Position numbers and translations under genes: made by a program. Under the pieces are notes generated by a model that was given only the letters and a program-made list of their open reading frames with translations, had not been told where the DNA came from and did not search any database. Below, piece by piece: positions 41,712-50,447 of a stretch of 64,000 bases of DNA. Within the stretch, counting starts at the first letter, position 1; every line of letters begins with the position of its first letter. The stretch covers positions 62,001 to 126,000 of the forward strand of contig NZ_JAEKMI010000015.1 in NCBI RefSeq assembly GCF_020217485.1, written 5' to 3'. The stretch comes from Mycobacterium sp. WUMAC-067 (GTDB lineage: Bacteria > Actinomycetota > Actinomycetes > Mycobacteriales > Mycobacteriaceae).

Positions 41712-42518
41712 TTGGCCGTGACTGATCACGACACGCGGTTCGCATACCTCGATCTGCTCCGGCGCGACCTCACCAGATACGGCAGCGACGAGCTGGTGCC
41801 GGTGGGGCTGTACCGCCTGGGGCGCCCCCTGTTCAGTACGCGCAACCTGCTGCTGGTGCGCAAACGGCCGTTCAACAAACAGGCGCGCGACTTGGGCCTG
41901 GACTGGCCGGCCGATGCCTTGACGATGATCGGGATGCAGCGGCTCACCAGTCTGCAGCACTGCGTGGAGACGGTCCTGCAAGAGGACGTGCCCGGCGATC
42001 TGGTCGAGTGCGGCGTGTGGCGCGGCGGCGCTTCCATCTTGATGCGTGCCGTGTTGGCGGCATACGGCGACGAGAAGCGCACCGTATGGTTGTGCGATTC
42101 GTTTGCCGGAGTCCCGCCCCCCGACACCGTCAATTACAAAGCGGATAAAGGGATCAGGCTGCATCGCCACGCGCGCATCCTGGGGGTGCCCCAAGAGCAC
42201 GTCAAGGCGAATTTCGAGCGCTACGGGTTGCTGGATGACCAGGTGCGTTTTCTTCCGGGTTGGTTCAAGGACACCCTGCAGGACGCCCCGATCGACCGCA
42301 TTTCCGTGCTCCGGCTCGACGGCGACCTTTACGAGTCGACGATTCAGGCGCTCGACGCGCTCTACCCGCGGCTGGCGCCCGGAGGCTTTTGTATCGTCGA
42401 CGACTACCACGCGATCAAGGCGTGCGCGCAGGCCGTGACGGACTACCGCGCCAAGCATGGGATAACCGACGAGATCGTCGAGATCGACGGCACCGGCGTG
42501 CTGTGGCGTAAGTCCTGA
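41712..42518 (+). CDS. TylF/MycF-type sugar O-methyltransferase, copy 2
   Basis: The 268-aa paralogue of the 37730-38557 protein has the same motifs (GDLVECGVWRGGASILMRAVL, VLRLDGDLYES, CIVDDYHAI) and is about as long. It starts at TTG 41712 with GGGGGT upstream. Together the two copies could methylate two positions of one sugar or two sugars, as MtfB/C/D and Rmt enzymes do in known GPL pathways. Which position is unresolved. Confidence 0.85.
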   Translation: MAVTDHDTRFAYLDLLRRDLTRYGSDELVPVGLYRLGRPLFSTRNLLLVRKRPFNKQARDLGLDWPADALTMIGMQRLTSLQHCVETVLQEDVPGDLVECGVWRGGASILMRAVLAAYGDEKRTVWLCDSFAGVPPPDTVNYKADKGIRLHRHARILGVPQEHVKANFERYGLLDDQVRFLPGWFKDTLQDAPIDRISVLRLDGDLYESTIQALDALYPRLAPGGFCIVDDYHAIKACAQAVTDYRAKHGITDEIVEIDGTGVLWRKS

Positions 42519-42633
42519 AGAGAACGCTGAAACATTAGGTGTACGAGATGGTTTGCCCTCTGGTGCAGGGTAGGCGAAACACGATCATGATGAACCGCTT
42601 CCGTTCCCCCCGGACGCGGTACGCGCCGATGCT

Positions 42634-43437
42634 ATGGTTGCCGCCGTGGCAACTGGGCTGACAACCGGCACCCGCCTGCGGATGTGGTGGGTGCGCACCG
42701 AATACTGGCTCGCGCGCACACTGTTGCCCGACGTCTACGCCAACGACGCGTTGATCACGTTCAACAACTTTCACGCATTTCTGGATGATCCCGAATTCCA
42801 GCGCGCTTACCAGCGTGGCGCCCGCTCCCTGGGCAACGAGGATTGGTACCAGTGGCAATGGCGCGTGCACGTGGGGCTGTGGGCGGCGGCCAGCGCCAGC
42901 AAGCTCGAGGGCGATTTCGTCGAGTGCGGCGTCAGTTACGGGTTCTTGAGCAGCGCCATCATGGAGTACCTCGACTGGGATCGGCTGGGCAAGACGTTCT
43001 ATTTGCTTGACACCTTCGCCGGTCTCGATCCGCGGTTCGTCACCGAGAACGAACGGCGGGCCGGGGCGCTGGAGACCAGCAAAGGGCATCTGCGCAACGG
43101 GATGTACGTGAACGGCGTTGACAGCGTCCGCGCCAATTTCGCGCAATGGAAAAACCAGCGCATCATCGTCGGCGCGGTTCCCGAGACACTGGAGCAGGTC
43201 GATGCGCCGTCGGTGGCGTATCTGCACATCGACATGAACTGCGCTCCCCCCGAAGTCGCTGCGCTCCGGTTCTTTTGGCCGCGGCTCACCCCGGGTGCGT
43301 TCGTGCTGCTGGATGACTACGCCAACCGGGGACGCGACGAGCAGCGCGCCGCCATGGACGAGGTTGCCGGCGAGCTGGGTGTGAAAATCTGCACATTGCC
43401 CACGGGCCAGGGCCTGCTCATCAAGCCTGCACGCTAG
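42634..43437 (+). CDS. class I SAM-dependent methyltransferase
   Basis: The 267-aa protein is more distant from the TylF pair but shares the fold: KLEGDFVECGVSYGFLSSAIM (SAM loop), FYLLDTFAGLDPRF, VAYLHIDMNCAPPEVAAL and FVLLDDYAN. The N-terminal 90 residues are specific and contain many Trp/Tyr (NEDWYQWQWRVH), suggesting a larger or hydrophobic acceptor. It could be the fatty-acyl or sugar O-methyltransferase of the GPL locus (Fmt-like), not decidable by eye. It sits 115 bp after copy 2 on the same strand. Confidence 0.8.
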   Translation: MVAAVATGLTTGTRLRMWWVRTEYWLARTLLPDVYANDALITFNNFHAFLDDPEFQRAYQRGARSLGNEDWYQWQWRVHVGLWAAASASKLEGDFVECGVSYGFLSSAIMEYLDWDRLGKTFYLLDTFAGLDPRFVTENERRAGALETSKGHLRNGMYVNGVDSVRANFAQWKNQRIIVGAVPETLEQVDAPSVAYLHIDMNCAPPEVAALRFFWPRLTPGAFVLLDDYANRGRDEQRAAMDEVAGELGVKICTLPTGQGLLIKPAR

Positions 43438-43533
43438 GCGAACCAGGCCTTCTCCCAAGGGTTTTAGCGCGCCGAACCTCGAGTTGCCCGCGCGATCTGG
43501 TTTCACGTTCATTCACACGGGTAGGCCTCTGCT

Positions 43534-44289
43534 ATGGCATTAGCATTGATCACCGGCGCGTCCAGTGGAATTGGTCTCGAGCTAGCGGAGCTGTTTGCCG
43601 AGCGGGGATATGACCTGGTGGTGGCGGCTGAAAACGACGGCATTTACCCAGCGTCCACCACGCTATCCCGGTGGGGCGTCGATGTCCGGCCGGTACAGGT
43701 TGACCTACGCACCCCGGAAGGCGTCGAAAAGCTCTATCAGCAGGCCACAGAGGGTGATCGTCCGATCGATGCGGCCGCGCTGAACGCCGGCATCGGCGGC
43801 GGGGGAAGCTTCGTCGAGGGCGACCTGGCGCACGATATGTCCATCATCGACCTCAACGTGCGCTCGACCGTGCACCTGGCCAAGCTGGTGCTGCGCAACA
43901 TGACCCGGAGCGGCGCGGGGAGGGTGCTGCTCACGTCGTCGCTGGCGTCGATGGCGCCCGGGCCTTTCGAGGCGGTTTATCACGCCTCCAAGTCGTTCGT
44001 TCAGTCCTTCGCCGGGGCCTTGCAGGACGAATTGCGTGATACCGGAATCACTATCACCTCCCTGCTGCCCGGCACCATCGAGACCAACTTCTTCAACCGC
44101 GCGGGTATGGACGAGACGCGTGCGGGGCAAAAGCCGAAGGATGACCCGGCCGAGGTTGCCAGGCAGGGTTTCGAGGCGATGATGCGCGGCGACCGCAAGG
44201 TCGTCGGCGGATCTCTGACCACCAAGACCGTGGGTGTGGCCCTGCGTGTTTCCTGCCCGATTCGCTCAAGGCGGTCGCCAGTCGGATAA
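43534..44289 (+). CDS. short-chain dehydrogenase with C-terminal frameshift
   Basis: The 251-aa SDR has the NAD(P) loop LITGASSGIGLELAE, NAGIGG, the catalytic Ser (LLTSSLASM), YHASK, and DELRDTGITITSLLPGTIETNF. After VGVALRV the encoded frame gives SCPIRSRRSPVG and stops. Adding one T in the run GTTT (about 44249-44251) would instead read VFLPDSLKAVASRINSTPAGRR to a TAA at 44315, which looks like a genuine SDR C-terminus. A one-base deletion in a homopolymer, real or a sequencing error, is therefore likely. The core enzyme could still be active. The role in the cluster (sugar keto reduction or DhgA-like) is a guess. Confidence 0.82.
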   Translation: MALALITGASSGIGLELAELFAERGYDLVVAAENDGIYPASTTLSRWGVDVRPVQVDLRTPEGVEKLYQQATEGDRPIDAAALNAGIGGGGSFVEGDLAHDMSIIDLNVRSTVHLAKLVLRNMTRSGAGRVLLTSSLASMAPGPFEAVYHASKSFVQSFAGALQDELRDTGITITSLLPGTIETNFFNRAGMDETRAGQKPKDDPAEVARQGFEAMMRGDRKVVGGSLTTKTVGVALRVSCPIRSRRSPVG

Positions 44290-44322
44290 ATTCTACCCCC
44301 GCCGGGCGGCGATAAGGCGGCC

Positions 44323-45579
44323 TCAGCCAACCACTTTCCGGCGGACGGCCTCCTCCAAGAGGTCGGCGGTGGTCCCGATGCTCTCGGCGGGCTTGCTCAT
44401 CCGGGCGGAGAGTTCCCGGGCTCTGGTCGCGTAGTCCGGGGCGAGGATGGTACGCAGGTCCGCCACCAGCGAGCGTGGGGTGGTGGCCGAAAAGCGTCGG
44501 GCGGCACCTACTTTCAAGCGTTTGATCTGGGCCGCCCAATACGGCTGATCGGCCGAACTCCACAGGGCCAAGGTGGGGATTCCCGCGCGCAGGCTCGCGG
44601 CCGTGGTGCCCGAACCGCCGTGATGGACGACGGCACGGCAGGCGGGGAAGATGGACGAGTAGTTGACCGGGCCGACGACTTTGACGTGGTCGAAATGCGG
44701 CACGTCGCTGAAATCTGTGCCGCCGAAGCAAATGAGCGCCCGCTCGCCCAGCTGTGCGCAGGCCGCACCGATCATTTCGACGGTGGCGGTGGGGGATTCG
44801 ACCGGTATGCTCCCGGACCCGAAGCAGATGGGTGGTGTTCCCGAGGCGATCCACGAGGCGACATCGTCGTCGGCGTCGGTCGCCAACTCCATGGTGAGTG
44901 CGCCGACGAACGGACGGCGGCTATCCCATTTCGCCCATTCGGCGGCCAGACCGGGAAAAAACACGTCGTCGTAGGTTTGGATTTCCAGCCAACCGTGGTC
45001 GGCGATTCGTCGCTGCGAACGATGTGTCGCCTTGGGCAGCCCGAGTTCTCGCCGCTGCGCGTTGTCGACCTTCATCGTCGAGCGCCAAAACAGCCACTCG
45101 ATCACCGTCATCGTCGAGCGGACCAAAGGGGCCGGCATGCTGGGCACCAGGCGGCCGTTGGCGCGCATGGGGAAGTGATGCAACGAGGCCAACGGAATGT
45201 CGTAGTACTCAGCCACATTGGCGGCGGCCTGCTCGAAATTCAGGCCGGTGGTGAGCAAGTCGGCCCCGTCCGCGAGCGACTTCAGCGTCGTGCTCACGTC
45301 CGACCAGTACTTGATGATCGGGTCCCAAACTTTGGGCAGCTGCCTGATGGGATTGCGGAAGAAGTCCGCCCACATGTTCCGCAGGAATTCCTCGTCGAGG
45401 AACTCCTGCACCTTGGGGCCGTAGGGAACCGCGGCCAGCCCGGTCGATTCGACGAAGGCAACCAGTTCCGGGGGGACGGCCAGTCGTACGTCGTGCCCTC
45501 GGCGAACCAGTTCGCGGCCCACGGCGGCGGAAGGCTCGATGTCGCCGCGAGTTCCGTAACTCGCCAGGGCAAACTTCAC
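44323..45579 (-). CDS. GT1-family glycosyltransferase (GPL type), copy 3
   Basis: The 418-aa GT-B enzyme starts VKFALASYGTRGDIEPSA and contains CFGSGSIPVESPTATVEM and ACRAVVHHGGSGTTAASLRAG. The GTG at 45579 aligns with the starts of the plus-strand copies. It is the last gene of a four-gene minus-strand run with a methyltransferase, pyruvyl transferase and GT2, so it probably works on the outer, serovar-specific sugars rather than the core, or is RtfA-like. CFGSGS replaces the CFGFGS of the other two copies. Confidence 0.87.
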   Translation of the reverse strand: MKFALASYGTRGDIEPSAAVGRELVRRGHDVRLAVPPELVAFVESTGLAAVPYGPKVQEFLDEEFLRNMWADFFRNPIRQLPKVWDPIIKYWSDVSTTLKSLADGADLLTTGLNFEQAAANVAEYYDIPLASLHHFPMRANGRLVPSMPAPLVRSTMTVIEWLFWRSTMKVDNAQRRELGLPKATHRSQRRIADHGWLEIQTYDDVFFPGLAAEWAKWDSRRPFVGALTMELATDADDDVASWIASGTPPICFGSGSIPVESPTATVEMIGAACAQLGERALICFGGTDFSDVPHFDHVKVVGPVNYSSIFPACRAVVHHGGSGTTAASLRAGIPTLALWSSADQPYWAAQIKRLKVGAARRFSATTPRSLVADLRTILAPDYATRARELSARMSKPAESIGTTADLLEEAVRRKVVG

Positions 45580-45687
45580 GACACATCCTGCCTTCCGAGT
45601 CGTCCCACCTGTTGGCAACGTCGAGGCCATTATTGCCCGTTCTATGCTCTGGCCGTCATGGGATCGCCAATGTGCGCGGGGCAGGGC

Positions 45688-46365
45688 TTAGGACGCCAAT
45701 TCGACAAGGCCCAACCGTTTGGACACCTCGACGGCACCGACCACCCGAGGATCGGCGCAGATATCCCGCCAGGCTTCGCCCATCCCGCGGTTGAAGTCGA
45801 TGTCATCGAACAGCACGCAGCCACCCGGGGCCATCCGGGGCTTCAAGATCTGCCATTGCCGGGTCACGAAGTCTCGGGTGTGGATCCCGTCCACCAAGGC
45901 CAGATCGATCGGGTCGGGGATGGCGCCGACGTGGTCTTCGAAGGCACCCCGCGTCAGGGTGTAGCGATCGGTGACGGAGTTGATGTTTCGTTCGGCGATG
46001 TCGGCCCAGGAGGGGTTGATCTCGAACGAATACATCCAGCCCCGCCGAAGCGCCGAGGACAGGTACATGCCGGATACCCCGAACGCCGATCCGAACTCCA
46101 CGACGATCGCGGGGTCGTGCCGGCCCACCAGGTAGGCGTACAGGTCGCCCTGCCACGACGCGGCCCGGACCTGTTTGGGCTTCCGGGTCGCACCGGGCTG
46201 CCCATAGGCCTCGGCCAGGGGCAGGGCGCCGAGCTTCTCGGTTGCGCGTGCGGACGATTCGATCTCGGTCTTGCGCGCCGCCGGCGGCAAGCGGCGGGGA
46301 AGGCCGGCGATGCGCCCGCCGCGCTTGATCCACCTCAGCTCCAACCCTTTTCGCAGCGGTATCAC
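45688..46365 (-). CDS. class I SAM-dependent methyltransferase (Methyltransf_24-like)
   Basis: The 225-aa protein has the SAM loop AIVVEFGSAFGVSGMYLSSAL, the acidic end of beta-2 (YSFEINPSW), and PIDLALVDGIHTRDF and GGCVLFDDIDFN. It starts at GTG 46365, overlapping the upstream TGA as GTGA, so translation is coupled to the pyruvyl transferase. An upstream in-frame extension to 46572 lacks support because it lies inside that gene. It probably O-methylates the pyruvylated sugar or another outer sugar (inference from operon). Confidence 0.82.
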   Translation of the reverse strand: MIPLRKGLELRWIKRGGRIAGLPRRLPPAARKTEIESSARATEKLGALPLAEAYGQPGATRKPKQVRAASWQGDLYAYLVGRHDPAIVVEFGSAFGVSGMYLSSALRRGWMYSFEINPSWADIAERNINSVTDRYTLTRGAFEDHVGAIPDPIDLALVDGIHTRDFVTRQWQILKPRMAPGGCVLFDDIDFNRGMGEAWRDICADPRVVGAVEVSKRLGLVELAS

Positions 46366-47411
46366 GAGGCGAGACCCAACTCGCGTGCCAGATCCGCGTA
46401 TTCGCCATCGAGGCGCCGTTTCAGGCGTGCGACGGCGGTGTGCTTCCTGCTCCGGATGCTGGACGCGTTCCCGATCGCGTCGAACACCCGGTCGACGACG
46501 GCGCCGCTGCTCACCTCGTCGGTGCGAACCAGTGACCGTTCGTCGTCGATCGCAAGCGCGAAGTCCCGGCATTTCGGTTGGTACTCAAGCGAAACGACCG
46601 GCGTGTCCGACAGCGAAGCCAGGACGCTCGCATGCAGGCGGGTGACGATCGCGACGGAACAGCGGGCCAGTTCCCGCGCCGCCGCATCGGGGTTGGCCGG
46701 CAGCACCATCTCCGCTTCCGGAATGTCCCCCAGCGCCATTTCCGTCCAGCGTCTGTCTTCCGGATTCATCAATATCCCGACGAAGCGGTAGCCATGGGAG
46801 GACAGTTGCTTGACGGCGCCGGCTATCTCGTCCGCCAACTGCGTCGGGTCGTGTCCCCAAAGATCGTCGCCGAAGCCGAGATTCACTCCGATCACGCCGT
46901 CTTCGGGGGTTACGGCGGGCCGGGGGAGAAGCAGCGCCGGGTCGCCGGATACCTCGACGTCCAACCCGATGTCGGATAGGAGCTCGGCGCTGCGCGGCCC
47001 CCGGACGGACACGGTACGGAACTTGGAGAGTATCGGCGCCCAACGCGTCAGTTCGCCCCTGCCCGAGCCGCTATTGCGTCCGCCGAACGCCGGATCTTCC
47101 ACGCCGACGCCGATCGCATAGCTTGCGTTGTCTTTGGTGAGCGCCAACCCTCGGTTGACCAAGAGCCGCCACTGGCTGCGCCCGACGAGCGTTCCGCCAC
47201 CCACGACTTGGCTGCTGCGCCGCAGCGATCGGTTCAAACCCATTGCCGCCGTGACGGTTGCATAGATCAGTTGGTGAGGAAGGCGCGGCAGATCAAGAAA
47301 GGTTGCGCCCCGCAACTGGCCCCGAACCGCGTCGTAGATCGCGTCGTCGCCAAGGTTGCCCAGCCCATGCCAGCCCAGGTACGCGACGGTGGCGTCGCCG
47401 GTGACACCCAT
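46362..47411 (-). CDS. polysaccharide pyruvyl transferase family protein
   Basis: The 349-aa protein is of the PS_pyruv_trans family (CsaB-like), which adds a pyruvate ketal from PEP to a sugar. Features are AYLGWHGLGNLGDDAIYDAV at the N-terminus, SYAIGVGVEDPAF, VSVRGPRSAELLSDIGLDVEVSGDPALLLP (family signature RGxxS..L...G.....GDPA), and CSVAIVTRLHASVLASL near the C-terminus (the conserved RxH). It sits between GT2 and methyltransferase genes with 4-bp coupling. In the M. avium complex, serovars 8 and 21 carry 4,6-O-(1-carboxyethylidene)-glucose (established chemistry), so this gene may mark such a serovar type. Confidence 0.85.
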   Translation of the reverse strand: MGVTGDATVAYLGWHGLGNLGDDAIYDAVRGQLRGATFLDLPRLPHQLIYATVTAAMGLNRSLRRSSQVVGGGTLVGRSQWRLLVNRGLALTKDNASYAIGVGVEDPAFGGRNSGSGRGELTRWAPILSKFRTVSVRGPRSAELLSDIGLDVEVSGDPALLLPRPAVTPEDGVIGVNLGFGDDLWGHDPTQLADEIAGAVKQLSSHGYRFVGILMNPEDRRWTEMALGDIPEAEMVLPANPDAAARELARCSVAIVTRLHASVLASLSDTPVVSLEYQPKCRDFALAIDDERSLVRTDEVSSGAVVDRVFDAIGNASSIRSRKHTAVARLKRRLDGEYADLARELGLAS

Positions 47412-47413
47412 CC

Positions 47414-48490
47414 TCAGGCGCTCAGTTGTTCGTCGACACGGCATCCAGCACCGTTCGTCGGGGCACCGGTGTTGCGAGTGAGCTTGCGCCGCAACCCCTT
47501 CACACGCCCACCGAGTGTTTTGGTCCAGCGATTCTGCAGTGCCAGCGTCGCGATGCGCGGGTACTCGGCCGTGGTTTGCACCAGGAGTTCCTGGCCCTCA
47601 GGATCTGGGACCTGCTTGGCGATCGCGCTGAGCACCCAGTTGGCGTTTTTGGCAACGATCGACTCGTGCACGGGGTCGCCGCAGACGACGTCGAGCATGG
47701 CGTCCAATGTCGCCGCGTGCGCGGGGCCCTGCGTGCGCCAGAAGGTGGCGGGATCGGTGATGGACTTGTACCACATGCCGCGCGGGTGGCGGCGATACAT
47801 GGCCATGGTATCGGGCAGCATGGCGATACCGCCTTCGGCGGCATGGCGGACGTGCAGGTACCAATCCAGGGGCATGACGTCGGCGGGGATGTCGTCGTAG
47901 CGGGGGAGGCGGCGGTACATCACCGAGTTGGTCTGGATGAAGTTCCGCGAGATCAAGGTCTCGAAGCTGAGGTCGCCGGCCCGAAAGGGCGGCGGAAACT
48001 TCGGAAGGAAGATCTCTTCGAGCTTGCGGTACACGGTGTGGACGAGTTTCTCGTCCTCTGCGCGTTCGTTGGTCCAGACCACCTGCACCGGGTGGAAACA
48101 CACGGCCGTGTGGGGTTCGGCGTCCAACAGCTGCACCTGTTTGCTCAGCTTCGACGGGTCGGTCCAGTAGTCGTCGCCCTCGCACAGCGCGATGTATTCA
48201 CCACGCGCGGCGGACAGGGCGCCGGTGAGGTTCGCGTTGAGGCCGACGTTCTTGGACCGCAGGATGGGTCGGAACAAGTGCGGATGTCGTTCGGCGTATT
48301 CCTGGATTATCCTAGGCGTGGCATCGGTCGAGGCGTCGTCGGCCACGACCACCTCAATTAGGAAGTCTGTTTGCTGGGCGACAAAGCCGTCCAACGCGTC
48401 TCGCACGTAAGCTTCCTGGTTGTGGGTGGTCGAGACCACGCTGACTTTGGGGCGGGTCTGGGGTGAGTTTGATGCTCGTCCTGCACTCAT
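47414..48490 (-). CDS. GT2-family glycosyltransferase
   Basis: The 358-aa protein has an N-terminal GT-A domain. It begins KVSVVSTTHNQEAYVRDALDGF, then VVVADDASTDATPRII and ALCEGDDYWTDPSKLSKQV (the DxD-like metal site EGDDYW). The C-terminus (about 230-358) lacks a recognised motif. It is the first gene of the minus-strand operon GT2 - pyruvyl transferase - methyltransferase - GT1, separated from the next gene by 2 bp. The ATG at 48490 has a plausible GAGGTGC upstream. It probably adds the hexose that is then pyruvylated (inference). Confidence 0.85.
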   Translation of the reverse strand: MSAGRASNSPQTRPKVSVVSTTHNQEAYVRDALDGFVAQQTDFLIEVVVADDASTDATPRIIQEYAERHPHLFRPILRSKNVGLNANLTGALSAARGEYIALCEGDDYWTDPSKLSKQVQLLDAEPHTAVCFHPVQVVWTNERAEDEKLVHTVYRKLEEIFLPKFPPPFRAGDLSFETLISRNFIQTNSVMYRRLPRYDDIPADVMPLDWYLHVRHAAEGGIAMLPDTMAMYRRHPRGMWYKSITDPATFWRTQGPAHAATLDAMLDVVCGDPVHESIVAKNANWVLSAIAKQVPDPEGQELLVQTTAEYPRIATLALQNRWTKTLGGRVKGLRRKLTRNTGAPTNGAGCRVDEQLSA

Positions 48491-49246
48491 CGTGCACCTC
48501 TTTTCTGCCGGCGGATATACAGCGGCACGGCCGAAATACCCGGTCGCTGACCTCGGGCGGGGCAACCTGCGACGACAGGTTTCCCTGCAGCATGTGCGGG
48601 CCGTACAAGCCCCGAGGTACCGCTAAATACAGATACTGACCCTTCGGTCAATATAGTCGCTGGCGTATTTGGGGCGCTCGTCGGGCGGGGCGCTGAGCGC
48701 AAGGAATGCGCAGCCGCTCTCGCGGAGGGACACCCAGGCACGGTCGTGAAGACTGGGCTTTCGCCGTTGGCTGCAGCGGCTTATCCTTTGAGTCAAAAGG
48801 CCCACCTATCGGCGTCCTTACGGCGTGACCGCAACCAGCGAGGTCACCCGGGAGATCGATCCAGGAAAGACTCGACGCTCTTCGCCACGACACCTAAACC
48901 CCCGCATGGGCAAAATTCGTCTTGGCGTGTATCGTTTTCGGCCGCCGGCGCTCAACGTTGGAGGATGGGAACTTACGCCCGTCATTATTCGTCGGAGCTT
49001 CACCAGCGTGCGCTGCGGTCGTCGGAGGCCACGATGCAAACGTGAAGTGTTGAGTGCGGGACGATCAAGTCTCTGGCCAGCAAGCTCGGTTGAGGACGCC
49101 ACAATCGACGCCAATAGCGGCTACCTGACGGAAAATACGGCGAGAACGTAACCGCGCCTTATGCAACCGCTCGGTCAGCTGACCGCGTCCAAGTATCACA
49201 GGGTCACTACGCGTACCGGGTTTGCCCCACTAACACCCGTAGGTTC
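48491..49246. other. intergenic region, no supported gene
   Basis: 756 bp between the minus-strand GT2 operon and the FkbM gene. Short open frames exist on both strands but none has a recognisable fold, start signal or conserved spacing. The composition is less biased than the neighbours, consistent with decayed or horizontally acquired DNA. It holds the operon promoter. No IS end was recognised. Confidence 0.4.
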
Positions 49247-50011
49247 TCATGCTGGGACGAAGAAATAGTTTTGACGGTCGTCACGGTGCCGCTCGTAAGG
49301 AAGTAGCCCCGCGTCAGGAGCGTAGGCATACGCCCTATAGCCATACGAGAGGATGCTTTGGACAGTCTTCTCTGGGTCCGGGTTGGACGCGCGGCCACCA
49401 TAAATTTCCACGAACAAGACGGGACGATCGCGGCGCAACAGAGCATCCGCGCCGGCAATAACTGTGTGCTCAAATCCCTCAACATCGATCTTCAATAAAC
49501 CGACCGGAGGCAACTGTAGGGAGTCCAGCGTCGTGCAGGGCACGCGGACACGGCGCTTGATCCGTTTGCGTCCAGTGTCTTTCATCGAACTGAACTCATT
49601 CTCTTTGGCGATGAAGAACTCAACCTCGCCGACGCTGTCGGCCGCAGCGCTTCGCAAGGTGCGCACACGGTCCTGCAGCCCGTTGGCGGCGATATTGGCA
49701 GATAGCCGCTCGTACACGCCGGGCGCCGGTTCGAGCGCCACTACCGGAGCGAACCGCGACCAGGCCATACTGTGCAGGCCGACGTTGGCGCCGACATCGA
49801 CGATGCAGCGCTCCGGGTACAGCGCGAAATACAACGCAGCTGCAAGATCGATCTCTGGCTCCTCAAATGCACCCTTAATCCGGACGTGGCGGCGGATAGC
49901 CGAGTGGCGATTGAACCAAATCTTCAGACCACGCCAATGCCACGGCGACAACGCACCAGGCAACATCCGGCGATTGATAGACAGATTTATGTACAACCGC
50001 GATTCGCCCAC
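49247..50011 (-). CDS. FkbM-family methyltransferase
   Basis: The 254-aa SAM-dependent methyltransferase has the FkbM features: CIVDVGANVGLHSMAWSRF (SAM loop), VVALEPAPGVYERLSANIA, the DSLQLPPVGLLKIDVEGFEH motif (KIDVEGFE is diagnostic) and VLFVEIYGG. The GTG at 50011 is chosen because AGGGG lies 7 bp upstream; an ATG at 50095 would add a non-conserved extension. FkbM enzymes in GPL clusters O-methylate sugars. Its partner is probably the GT2 upstream on the same strand. Confidence 0.8.
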   Translation of the reverse strand: MGESRLYINLSINRRMLPGALSPWHWRGLKIWFNRHSAIRRHVRIKGAFEEPEIDLAAALYFALYPERCIVDVGANVGLHSMAWSRFAPVVALEPAPGVYERLSANIAANGLQDRVRTLRSAAADSVGEVEFFIAKENEFSSMKDTGRKRIKRRVRVPCTTLDSLQLPPVGLLKIDVEGFEHTVIAGADALLRRDRPVLFVEIYGGRASNPDPEKTVQSILSYGYRAYAYAPDAGLLPYERHRDDRQNYFFVPA

Positions 50012-50447
50012 CCGTATACCCCTAGTCTCAGGTCCCGCTCGTGCTGCACTAGAGATTCGCCCCCCGCTTGTCTGCAACGGCAACGGCATTCTCAAGCCAC
50101 TCGGCGGCTATCCTCTCCCGATCAACCGCTTCCCGGCCGGTTTTCGTCGAATGGATTGGTGCGGACACCCCTGAGTCCGTGACGGGCAGCCCCGCGCCAG
50201 GTACGTAAACATGGATATCTGCGAGTATCTCTGCGGAAACTGGTTTGTCCACGCGCCTCCGATCAGATCACCCAGACGTCGAACCACGCGCCAGCCGGAA
50301 CATGACCGACCGAGTGGCGCTGCAGTACTTGTCCGGACGGGTACAACAGTACACCCAAGCGGCCGCCAGTTCGCTTTCTTATATGCAGGCCCCGAATCCT
50401 TTGCCAGGAACGCTTCAGCACCACCGCTTCATTCCGACCATGCGGCG
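50012..50447. other. intergenic region between FkbM and GT2 genes
   Basis: 436 bp. Small open frames on both strands (for example minus 50252-50049 and plus 50302-50484) have no recognised homology and no good ribosome-binding site. I do not annotate them. Confidence 0.35.

Noticed and set aside
44620..46791. 723-codon open frame antisense to the GT1 and methyltransferase genes
   Set aside because: Shadow of the minus-strand genes that carry the clear motifs.
50049..50252. Small minus-strand open frame (67 aa) upstream of the FkbM gene
   Set aside because: Plausible composition but no ribosome-binding site, partner or homology that I can name.
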